Below, piece by piece: positions 8,019 to 14,957 of a stretch of 64,000 nucleotides of DNA. Positions within the stretch are counted from its first letter, which is position 1. Each line of letters begins with the position of its first letter. The translations under genes and the position numbers were made by a program. This DNA is from F23-B02 sp963625685 (GTDB lineage: Bacteria > Bacillota > Clostridia > Oscillospirales > Oscillospiraceae). A model generated the notes under the pieces. That model saw only the letters and a list, made by a program, of their open reading frames with translations. It was not told the DNA's origin and made no database searches. The stretch is from NCBI GenBank assembly GCA_963625685.1, contig CAVFTR010000004.1:1-64000 (forward strand), read 5' to 3'.

Positions 8019-9245
8019 ATGAGCAACACAAAAAAGCTGCCCCTTGAGGGGATCAAGGTGGTTGAGCTGGCGACCGTGGTCGCGGCTCCGACGGCCGGCA
8101 GGATGCTCTGCGCCTACGGCGCCGAGGTCATAAAGGTCGAGGGACTCGGCGGCGATAACCACCGCCGCTGCGGCGAGTTCGAGATGACCGTCTGCGAGGA
8201 TTATAAAAACCCGCTTTTCACGATACAGAACAGCGGCAAGCGCCTCGTGTCGATAAACCTCAAGAGCGAGGGCGGACTTGAAGCGATGTATAAGCTGCTC
8301 TCGGAGGCGGATATATTCCTTACAAACGTCCGTATGCCGTCCCTTGTGCGCCTCGGTCTCGGCTGGGAGCTTCTGCACGAGAAATTCCCCGGTCTGATCT
8401 ACGGCCACTTCTCCGGCTTCGGCCTCAAGGGCAGGGACAGCTCCAAGCCCGGCTTCGATATGACCGCGTTCTGGCTCAGAAACGGACCGCTTGCCGACTG
8501 GCAGGAGCCCGGCGCGTTCCCGTTCACCCCGACCTACGCCTTCGGCGATATGGCGACGAGCTCGGTGTTCTTCTCCGGCCTGCTCACGGCGCTTCTCGGC
8601 CGCGAGCGCAACGGCGAGGGCACGCTCGTGAGCGTCTCGCTCGAGGCCAGCGGCATATGGTGCAACGCGATAGGAGTCGTCTCCCATCAGCCGCCCTTCG
8701 GCGGCGAGCACGTAAACGACCCCCTGCGGCCTGCCGATCCGTTTTACCATTTCTACAAGTGCGCCGACGGCAGGTATATCGCCGTCTGCGATAACGAGTA
8801 CAAGGCCGATATGGCCAAGATCGCAAAGATCTTCGGGCTGGACTGGATGCTCGGGGACGAGAAGTACCATACGCTTGAAAACCTCGCGAAGGCAGACGCC
8901 GCTGTCGACGTCGTGCGCGCGATGAACGAGGTCATAGCGACAAAGGACAGCGCCGAGTGGCTCAGGATACTCGAGGAAAACAACGTTTCCTGCGAGCTGA
9001 TGCGCAGCATCCGCGACGTGTACCGCGACCAGCAGGCGATCGACAACGAGTTCGTCATGCCGGTGGAGTTCAAGGACGGGCTGACCGTCATGATGCCATG
9101 CCCGCCCGTCAAGTTTTCCGAATACGGCATGCGCGAATACACTCCCACCGGCCGCATAGGCGAGGATACAGACGCCGTGTTTGCCGAGCTCGGCTACTCC
9201 CCGGAGGAGATAGCGGCGCTCCGCGAGAATAACGAAATAATCTGA
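8019..9245 (+). CDS. CaiB/BaiF class III CoA-transferase family protein
   Basis: Encodes 408 aa with the family N terminus LPLEGIKVVELATVVAAPTAGRMLCAYGAEVIKVE and a large interlocking fold typical of the class. Members move CoA between acids through an aspartyl thioester. At the usual position of that Asp, the region after GEGTLVSVSLEAS has Ala where a VDVSLxD-type motif would have Asp, with Glu one residue earlier; the other class III gene at 27731 keeps the Asp. This may reflect a subgroup such as 2-hydroxyacid CoA-transferases with shifted motif or changed activity. It is flanked by two hydroxyacid dehydrogenase genes. Confidence 0.88.
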   Translation: MSNTKKLPLEGIKVVELATVVAAPTAGRMLCAYGAEVIKVEGLGGDNHRRCGEFEMTVCEDYKNPLFTIQNSGKRLVSINLKSEGGLEAMYKLLSEADIFLTNVRMPSLVRLGLGWELLHEKFPGLIYGHFSGFGLKGRDSSKPGFDMTAFWLRNGPLADWQEPGAFPFTPTYAFGDMATSSVFFSGLLTALLGRERNGEGTLVSVSLEASGIWCNAIGVVSHQPPFGGEHVNDPLRPADPFYHFYKCADGRYIAVCDNEYKADMAKIAKIFGLDWMLGDEKYHTLENLAKADAAVDVVRAMNEVIATKDSAEWLRILEENNVSCELMRSIRDVYRDQQAIDNEFVMPVEFKDGLTVMMPCPPVKFSEYGMREYTPTGRIGEDTDAVFAELGYSPEEIAALRENNEII

Positions 9246-9261
9246 AAAGGAGACCAACGAT

Positions 9262-10257
9262 ATGAAAATAGTTCTTGCCGAAGTTCCTTACACAAAGGAC
9301 AGATACATCGGCGTCGAGCAGTCCTGCTGCCCCGAGGGCGCGGAGCTCAAGATCGCAGTATACGACGAGCACAGCGACGACAACAGCGCGTTCTATGAAG
9401 AGATAAAGGACGCCGACATCATCATAAACGGCTATGTTTATTTCGGCAAAAAGGAGATCGACGCGCTCGAAAAGTGCAGGATCATCTCCTTCCAGTCCAC
9501 CGGCTACAACGAAGTTGACCTCAAATACGCTGAGGAGAAGGGCATCGGCGTCTGCTCGATCCTCGACTACTGCACCCAGGAGACGGCGGAGAACGCAATG
9601 GCGCTCATGCTCAATCTCCAGCGCGCCATCCGCCTGTATGACCGCAGCGTCCAGCAGGATCACGTATGGGATTATCTCGTCGCAAAGGACATGCACCTCA
9701 AGCGCATCGAGGGACAGGTCATGGGTATCGCCGGCCTCGGCCGTATCGGCCAGTCCGTCGCCCGCAAGGCCCAGGGCTTCGGCATGCCCGTTATTGCATA
9801 CGACCCGTTCCTGCCGCCCGAGATCGCGGAGAAGCTGGGCGTTAAGCTCGTCGACTTCGACACTCTGCTTGCCGAGTCCGACGTCATCTCCATCCACATG
9901 AACCTGACAGACGAGAACTTCCACATGTTCGACAGGGAAGCGTTTGCAAAGATGAAAAAACGCCCCATCATCGTAAACGAGGGACGCGGCGCTCTGGTCA
10001 GCGACGATGCTCTCGTATGGGCGCTCGATAACGACCTTATCCGCGGCGCGGCTCTCGACATGCTCGAGTCGGAAAACCCCGATCTTACAAACTGCAAGCT
10101 TCTCGGCCGCGAGAATGTTCTGCTCACGCCCCACAGCGGCTACTATTCCGAGACCTCCGACTACCTCGTTGCCAAGTACAGCATGGATAACGCCCTGTAC
10201 TACTTTAACGGAGAGTATGACAAGGTCAAGGTCATGCGCAATAACGTCCGCGCCTGA
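9262..10257 (+). CDS. D-2-hydroxyacid dehydrogenase (NAD-dependent), second paralogue
   Basis: Encodes 331 aa and is a diverged paralogue of the gene at 6999: both begin MKIV-AE and share the same architecture. The Rossmann motif is GIAGLGRIGQSVARKA, the Arg sits in VNEGRGALVSDDAL and the His in LTPHSGYYSE. It lies 16 bp after the CoA-transferase gene behind AAAAGGAGA. Two paralogues around one CoA-transferase suggest two related substrates or opposite directions of a redox pair. It ends the operon, followed by a strong hairpin. Confidence 0.9.
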   Translation: MKIVLAEVPYTKDRYIGVEQSCCPEGAELKIAVYDEHSDDNSAFYEEIKDADIIINGYVYFGKKEIDALEKCRIISFQSTGYNEVDLKYAEEKGIGVCSILDYCTQETAENAMALMLNLQRAIRLYDRSVQQDHVWDYLVAKDMHLKRIEGQVMGIAGLGRIGQSVARKAQGFGMPVIAYDPFLPPEIAEKLGVKLVDFDTLLAESDVISIHMNLTDENFHMFDREAFAKMKKRPIIVNEGRGALVSDDALVWALDNDLIRGAALDMLESENPDLTNCKLLGRENVLLTPHSGYYSETSDYLVAKYSMDNALYYFNGEYDKVKVMRNNVRA

Positions 10258-10297
10258 CGGGCCCCTTCGGCACGCCAAATGAACGAAAAGAAATAGC

Positions 10298-10334
10298 AAA
10301 AGCCCGGTAATACCTTGCGTATTACCGGGCTTTT
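10298..10334. terminator. Bidirectional terminator between convergent genes
   Basis: AAAAGCCCGGTAATA pairs perfectly with TATTACCGGGCTTTT around a seven-base loop. It lies between the end of the + strand operon at 10257 and the end of the - strand gene at 10350, with A-run and T-run on the two sides, so it can serve both strands. Its stem closely resembles the hairpin at 11570-11606. Confidence 0.85.
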
Positions 10335-10349
10335 GACATATCGCGCTTT

Positions 10350-10715
10350 TCAGTCCTGCGCTTTCTCGCTATCGGTCTGCTGAGCCTGGAGACGCTCTAT
10401 CTCGGCCCTGAGCTCCGCGTTCTGGGTCTTGAGCTCGTCGAGCTTTTTGTTCACCGGCGTGAGCTGACGTCTGAGCTCGCCGGAAACTATGCCCTTGTAG
10501 AAGGTATAGCGCCCCGTGAGGCTGACGGCCGACAGCACGACCGCCGCGCCGCCCGCGGCAAGGCCGAGCTTTTTGATATCCACCCTGCGCATAAGGCGCA
10601 TGACGCTGCGCTTGCTGAGCTTGCCGGACTGCAGAAGCTCCAGCGGGCTCATGTCATCGTTCTGCGCCTCGACAACGACGACCGTGCTGCCGCCGTGCTT
10701 TGAAAGCTTTTTCAT
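10350..10715 (-). CDS. Small membrane-anchored coiled-coil protein
   Basis: Encodes 121 aa of unknown function. A polar N-terminal third is followed by a hydrophobic segment (LGLAAGGAAVVLSAVSL, about residues 49-67) and a C-terminal heptad-rich region (KLDELKTQNAELRAEIERLQAQ, about 89-112) predicted to form a coiled coil. The ATG at 10715 is preferred over the GTG at 10724 because AGGGGTGG overlaps that GTG and fits the ATG. It stands alone between two hairpins. No family is recognised. Confidence 0.65.
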   Translation of the reverse strand: MKKLSKHGGSTVVVVEAQNDDMSPLELLQSGKLSKRSVMRLMRRVDIKKLGLAAGGAAVVLSAVSLTGRYTFYKGIVSGELRRQLTPVNKKLDELKTQNAELRAEIERLQAQQTDSEKAQD

Positions 10716-10855
10716 AATATCCACCCCTAAATGATGTTTTTACTTCATTATAGCACGGCGTCCGCTTTTTTCAAGTGGCGAAAAAGTGATCTCATCCTTG
10801 ATATAGCGAAAGCTTCGGATGACAAGCTTGTCTGCAATATCGTCGAAATGGAAGA

Positions 10856-10932
10856 AAGAAGCTTCCCCACTGCGCGAAAAGCGCTTAACGGCTCTTCCGC
10901 AAAAAGCGGCGCTCTGGGCAGGGAAGCTTCTT
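10856..10932. repeat. Inverted repeat with nested hairpins
   Basis: AAGAAGCTTCCC at the left pairs with GGGAAGCTTCTT at the right. The 50 or so enclosed bases contain two smaller hairpins with A-rich loops (GCGC around AAAA and CCGC around AAAAA). It may mark a structured RNA or the end of a decayed element. It matches no RNA family that I know. Confidence 0.4.
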
Positions 10933-10962
10933 CTGAACCGAGTGTAACCGATAGCGGCAAAG

Positions 10963-11523
10963 ATGTCAAGAAATATTCCCGCGAAGACTGCCGAAAAATT
11001 CTCGAGGGAGCAGCTGCGCAAAAATGTAAAGGTCAGTAAGCAGGCGTGGGCGCAGATACAAGACCGGCGTATGCTCAAATACGGCAATAAATTTGACACA
11101 ATGCCGAGTATGGATTATATTTTTGCTAATGATAATTTGTTCGTTATCAACAACTATGACGAGGCCAGTTTTACTGTAACGAGAAAAATTGACCCTGCAA
11201 AGGACAAAGCTTTAGCGGATAAAACAGTGGAGGCGCTTAAAAATGGCAGTATCGAAACTACAAGAGACTTTGATAGATGGGCTGAGATGTTGCGGAATAA
11301 CGCAAGGCGCGGCACTGGCGATAATGTTCATGCTGGAAACAGAAGAGCAGCAGGAAACGATGCTCAACTGGATGATAGAGCAGGACGGACCGCCGACAGA
11401 GGAAGCGCTGTTGACAAAAGCAGTGGAGATAACGGAGTAAGCTACTCCCGCGAGCCGGAGACGCTAAACGAGCTGCGGCGGCAGAATAAAAGCAAAAGCC
11501 TCCCGAAAGGCCGGCTGAGATAA
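10963..11523 (+). pseudogene. Fragment of mobile-element or phage-type protein
   Basis: An open frame of 186 codons whose first half (to about 11290) looks protein-like: a basic helix-rich stretch with QAWAQIQDRRMLKYGNKFD, then a short aromatic and hydrophobic part. The second half is low-complexity and overlaps another small gene, so it is probably not translated. An adjacent frame (10731-11039) carries a KKYSREDC stretch like those joining domains in large phage or conjugative-element proteins, which suggests a frameshifted remnant. The DNA at 11085-11180 is clearly more AT-rich than its surroundings, which fits transfer. No complete domain is recognised. Confidence 0.4.
11243..11440 (+). 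CDS. Small hypothetical protein of mobile-element type
   Basis: Encodes 65 aa, with GTGGAGG ten bases before the ATG. The sequence (LQETLIDGLRCCGIT... then LETEEQQETMLNWMIE) reads as a compact helical protein and resembles short proteins I associate with clostridial plasmids and conjugative elements. Function is unknown. It overlaps the degraded frame above and is probably the only surviving intact gene of the insertion. Confidence 0.5.
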   Translation: MAVSKLQETLIDGLRCCGITQGAALAIMFMLETEEQQETMLNWMIEQDGPPTEEALLTKAVEITE

Positions 11524-11806
11524 GGAAACACACGGTTTTGAGCGGCTCTTTTCCGCCCATACGGCATAAAAAATCCCGGTAATACACAAAGTATTGCCGG
11601 GATTTTGTTATTTTGTCTGAACGAAAAATCCCTCGCTCAAAACTGCGTGCACCCGAAAAGGCTCAGCGGGTGCGAGGCCGAGGCGCGGCGGCGCAGGCAT
11701 ACTTTGTGTATGGAAAGCCGCCGCAACGACGGCATTCGCGCCTGCTGTGCCCTTTCGGGCGTGTGTTTTCTTGTCTCAGCCGGCCTAATGTTCGGGAGGC
11801 TTTTGC
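11524..11806. other. Spacer with hairpins and no gene
   Basis: This gap contains the terminator at 11570-11606 and a GC-rich stretch (about 11645-11770) with several short self-complementary arms, for example GCACCCG with CGGGTGC near 11648-11672. No reading frame here has a ribosome site or protein-like composition. Confidence 0.5.
11570..11606. terminator. Terminator hairpin, sister of the one at 10298
   Basis: AAAATCCCGGTAATAC pairs with GTATTGCCGGGATTTT (one G-T pair) around ACAAA, followed on the + strand by TGTTATTTTGT. The stem shares the CCCGGTAATAC/GTATTRCCGGG core with the hairpin at 10298-10334. It can end + strand transcription from the scar and - strand transcription from rodA. 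Confidence 0.75.
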
Positions 11807-12949
11807 TTATTGATATTGCAGGAAGTTCTGACGCGGCTTCGGCCGGTATTTAACGCCCGAGACAAGGCCGATGCAGGCGTACATCGCAACGATCGACGAG
11901 CCGCCGTAGCTGAAAAACGGCAGCGTTATGCCGACGACGGGGGTTATGCCTATGCACATGCCGATGTTGACGAAGGCCTGAAATGCCAGCGACGCCGCAA
12001 CGCCGAAGCATATGAGCATACCGAAGGGACTGCCCGAGCGCAGGCCGATGACGCAGCAGCGGAGGATTATTATTGTAAGAAGTATGATGATCGCAAGACA
12101 GGCCACCATGCCGAGCTCCTCGCCGATGGAGGCAAAGACGCAGTCGGTGTGCCGCGCGTTGTAGCTGCTCTGCGAAAAGCTGCCCTGACCGAAGCCCACT
12201 CCCGTCCAGCGGCCCGAGGCCAGCGCGTCCTTGCAGTGGTTGGTCTGCCAGGTTATGCCCTGACCGGTGGGGTCGACGACGTCGGGGATGTACGGAGCGA
12301 GGATGCGCTGCTTCTGATAGTCCTTGAGAAGGAAATTCCAGAACAGGGGCACCATCGCCGCAACGACAGCCGCGGCCGCCGCCATCCAGTACCAGGCGAT
12401 GCCCGCGCAGATGAGCATGACGACGAATATCGCCATGAATATCAGCGCGCTGCCGAGGTCGTTCGGGATAACGACGATAAGACCGAAATACAGCGCCCAG
12501 TGTATGCCGAGCTTTATGATAGAGGAAAAGTGGTTGAGCGTCCGCTGCTCCTTGCAGGTAGCCATCTGCCGTGCCAAAAGGACGATGAATATGACCTTTA
12601 CGATCTCCGAGGGCTGAACGCCGATGCCTGCAAAGCGGTACCATGCGCGAGAGCCGTTGACCTCTGTTCCGAAGAAGAGAAGACCGACGATAAACAGCAC
12701 GTTGAATATCGTAAGATACACCCACTTGTCGGCTATGAGATCGGGGTCTATGACCGTGAACGCGACGAACGCGACGATGCCGAGAACCATCGAAAAGGTC
12801 TGCACAAAAACGTATTTCGTCCAGCCGTAGGACTGCGTCATGCTGTAGATCATGATTATGCCGAAGACCGTGCACACGGTGCAGACGACGAGAAGGAAAA
12901 TATCCGCTCGCCGGAAAAAGTCTTTGATTTTTCGGGAATCTATTTTAAT
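11807..12949 (-). CDS. rodA: RodA/FtsW/SpoVE-family peptidoglycan polymerase, RodA type
   Basis: A SEDS-family membrane protein of about 380 aa with roughly ten membrane segments that polymerises lipid II glycan strands during elongation. Family hallmarks are GSRAWYRFAGIGVQPSEIVK in the middle and GITLPFFSYGGSS near the C terminus. The longest frame with a usual start codon begins at GTG 12877, but that is inside the first membrane helix. In-frame codons continue upstream to a typical RodA N terminus (KIDSRKIKDFFRRADIFLL), whose only reasonable start is ATT at 12949, preceded by GAAGGG. I therefore propose a rare ATT start. The downstream end lacks partner genes, so it is probably a single-gene transcript. 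Confidence 0.85.
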   Translation of the reverse strand: MKIDSRKIKDFFRRADIFLLVVCTVCTVFGIIMIYSMTQSYGWTKYVFVQTFSMVLGIVAFVAFTVIDPDLIADKWVYLTIFNVLFIVGLLFFGTEVNGSRAWYRFAGIGVQPSEIVKVIFIVLLARQMATCKEQRTLNHFSSIIKLGIHWALYFGLIVVIPNDLGSALIFMAIFVVMLICAGIAWYWMAAAAAVVAAMVPLFWNFLLKDYQKQRILAPYIPDVVDPTGQGITWQTNHCKDALASGRWTGVGFGQGSFSQSSYNARHTDCVFASIGEELGMVACLAIIILLTIIILRCCVIGLRSGSPFGMLICFGVAASLAFQAFVNIGMCIGITPVVGITLPFFSYGGSSIVAMYACIGLVSGVKYRPKPRQNFLQYQ

Positions 12950-13029
12950 TGCCGCCGCCGCCCTTCAAAAATGCTCGATTTCACAAATTATCACAATCGG
13001 ACAGGCTACATTTTAGCATATTATTGCCC

Positions 13030-13059
13030 TTTACGCAATGAGGTATCTTGTGGTATAAT
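13030..13059 (+). promoter_or_regulatory. Promoter of tsaE-tsaB
   Basis: A clear TATAAT at 13054-13059, preceded by TTGTGG (a partly extended -10), with a weak TTTACG -35 at 13030-13035 and 18-bp spacing. It lies about 38 bases before the TsaE start. Confidence 0.5.
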
Positions 13060-13096
13060 TCAAATTCAGAAAAAGTTTAAAAATGAGGTGAGCTCA

Positions 13097-13525
13097 GTGC
13101 AGACGTTCATAAGCCGCAGCGAGGCGGAGACCGAGAGCATCGGCGAGCGCTTTGCAAGAGAGCTCCCCGACGGTACGGTCATCGCCATGTACGGCGACCT
13201 CGGCGCGGGCAAAACGGCCTTCGTGCGCGGAATGGCGCGCGGCATGGGCCTGAGCTGCCGCGTCTCCAGCCCTACGTTCACCATCGTCAACGAGTATATA
13301 GGAAAGCGCGAGCTCATCCATTTTGACATGTACCGTCTTGAAAGCGCGGACGAGCTGTTCGATATCGGCTGGGAGGACTACCTCCGCCGCGGCGCAGTGT
13401 GCGCCGTTGAATGGAGCGAGAAGGTCGAGGACGCGTTCTTCGGCGACGAGATCGTCCTGCGCATAGAAAAGCTCGGCGACAGCGAAAGAAAGATCACCAT
13501 TGAGGAGGGAAATGCGAAATGCTGA
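13097..13525 (+). CDS. tsaE: tRNA threonylcarbamoyladenosine biosynthesis ATPase TsaE
   Basis: Encodes 142 aa with the P-loop GDLGAGKT (about residues 35-42), SSPTFTIVNEY and HFDMYRLES, all diagnostic for TsaE. It is the ATPase that supports TsaB-TsaD in making t6A37 in tRNAs reading ANN codons. The GTG start at 13097 follows GAGGTGA at correct spacing and gives the usual family length; the frame stays open far upstream, but that part is antisense to rodA and not coding. It overlaps tsaB by seven bases. Confidence 0.95.
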   Translation: MQTFISRSEAETESIGERFARELPDGTVIAMYGDLGAGKTAFVRGMARGMGLSCRVSSPTFTIVNEYIGKRELIHFDMYRLESADELFDIGWEDYLRRGAVCAVEWSEKVEDAFFGDEIVLRIEKLGDSERKITIEEGNAKC

Positions 13526-14199
13526 TACTTGCACTTGAATCCTCCGCAAAGGCCGCGTCAGTCGCGCTCATGGAGGACGAAAAGCTCATCGCGCAGTACA
13601 GCCAGTGCAGCGGACTCACTCACAGCCGCACGCTCCTGCCGATGCTTGACGATATGCTCAAGAATACTGAAAATACGATCGCCGGCGTTCAGCTTATCGC
13701 CGTTGCTCACGGACCGGGTTCCTTTACCGGGATCAGGATAGGTGTTTCCACCGTCAAGGGTCTTGCGTGGGCGGCAGATAAGATGTGCGTCGGCGTTTCC
13801 ACGCTTGAGGCCATGGCCTGGCACGGCGTGTCCGCAGGCGGCATCGTCTGCCCCGTGATGGACGCGCGCCGCAGCCAGGTATATAACGCGCTGTTTGAGA
13901 TAAGGGACGAAAAGCCGCAGCGCCTGTGCGGGGACAGGGCGATAGCCCTTGAGGAGCTCGCGAAGGAGCTGCGCGGCAAAAACGCCTTTCTCGTCGGCGA
14001 CGGAGCGGAGCTGACATACAGATATATGCTCAGCGCCGGCATCGGCTGCCGCATCGCCCCGCAGCCTCTCCTGTATCAGAGCGCCTGGGGCGTGGGCATG
14101 GCCGCTCTGGACAAGACGCCCGGCACGGCCGACGAGCTTCTGCCTGTCTATCTGCGCCTGAGCCAGGCCGAGCGCGAGCGCCAGGAGAGAATGAAGTAA
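13519..14199 (+). CDS. tsaB: tRNA threonylcarbamoyladenosine biosynthesis protein TsaB
   Basis: Encodes 226 aa of the ASKHA-like TsaB family, with ILALESSAKAASVAL at the N terminus and HGPGSFTGIRIGVSTVKGLAW near residue 65. TsaB is the non-catalytic scaffold that pairs with TsaD and TsaE in t6A synthesis. It overlaps the end of tsaE, with GAGGGAAATGCG as ribosome site. TsaD is not in this window. A short gap separates it from upp. Confidence 0.95.
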   Translation: MLILALESSAKAASVALMEDEKLIAQYSQCSGLTHSRTLLPMLDDMLKNTENTIAGVQLIAVAHGPGSFTGIRIGVSTVKGLAWAADKMCVGVSTLEAMAWHGVSAGGIVCPVMDARRSQVYNALFEIRDEKPQRLCGDRAIALEELAKELRGKNAFLVGDGAELTYRYMLSAGIGCRIAPQPLLYQSAWGVGMAALDKTPGTADELLPVYLRLSQAERERQERMK

Positions 14200-14272
14200 T
14201 ATAGAAACCGGTTTTTGCCGGTGTATATAAATAGGCTCCATCAGGAGCGGACTAATATAAAGGAGAATTATA

Positions 14273-14902
14273 ATGAGCAAGGTATGCGTATTTGACCACC
14301 CCCTCATCCAGCACAAGCTGTCGATCCTCAGAGACAAGGGAACCTCAGTCAAGGAGTTCAGAGAGCTCGTCTCCGAGATAGCGATGCTCATGTGCTATGA
14401 AGCGACGAGAGACCTTCCCCTCGAGGAGGTCGAGGTCGAAACTCCCGTGGCAAAGGCGACGGTAAAGCGTATCGCAGGCAAGAAGCTCGCGATCGTCCCC
14501 ATCCTGCGCGCAGGCCTCGGCATGGTCGACGGCATGGTCAGCATGATGCCCAACGTCAAGGTCGGTCACATCGGCCTGTTCCGCGATCCTGAGACCCTCG
14601 AGCCTGTTAAGTACTACTTCAAGATGCCGCCCGACATCGGGGAGAGAGACGTTATCGTCGTCGACCCCATGCTCGCGACCGGCGGCTCGGCCACGGCGGC
14701 CATCAAGTTCCTCAAGGACGACGGCGTAAAGCATATAAAGCTCATGTGCATCATCGGCGCTCCCGAGGGCGTTGAGCGCATGCAGAGGGAGCACCCCGAC
14801 GTCGATATCTACGTCGCCGCTCTCGACGATCACCTCAACGAGCACGGCTACATCGTACCCGGCCTCGGCGACGCCGGTGACCGTATCTTCGGCACGAAGT
14901 AA
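14273..14902 (+). CDS. upp: Uracil phosphoribosyltransferase
   Basis: Encodes 209 aa of normal Upp length. It converts uracil and PRPP to UMP in pyrimidine salvage. The PRPP-binding loop VIVVDPMLATGGSATAAI is near residue 125, and the uracil-binding tail GYIVPGLGDAGDRIFGTK ends the protein. AAGGAG lies ahead of the ATG. It is followed by a strong terminator. Confidence 0.97.
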   Translation: MSKVCVFDHPLIQHKLSILRDKGTSVKEFRELVSEIAMLMCYEATRDLPLEEVEVETPVAKATVKRIAGKKLAIVPILRAGLGMVDGMVSMMPNVKVGHIGLFRDPETLEPVKYYFKMPPDIGERDVIVVDPMLATGGSATAAIKFLKDDGVKHIKLMCIIGAPEGVERMQREHPDVDIYVAALDDHLNEHGYIVPGLGDAGDRIFGTK

Positions 14903-14922
14903 GATAAACCGATATAAAGTCA

Positions 14923-14957
14923 AAAAAATCCCCGACCGCCGGTCGGGGATTTTTTTA
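14923..14957. terminator. Bidirectional terminator between upp and the O-antigen-ligase-like gene
   Basis: AAAAAAATCCCCGACC and GGTCGGGGATTTTTTT form a perfect stem around GCC. It sits between the end of upp and the stop codon of the convergent gene at 14955, so it serves both. Confidence 0.9.

Noticed and set aside
6801..9257. An 818-codon open frame on the - strand
   Set aside because: Antisense to two good enzymes with intact motifs; composition is typical of a shadow of high third-position G+C coding DNA.
10731..11039. A 102-codon frame beside the mobile scar
   Set aside because: No ribosome site, crosses an inverted repeat and overlaps another frame; kept only as evidence for a frameshifted remnant.
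11810..13096. A long 5' extension of the TsaE frame
   Set aside because: The first 430 codons are antisense to rodA; the GTG at 13097 with GAGGTGA gives the family-normal TsaE length.
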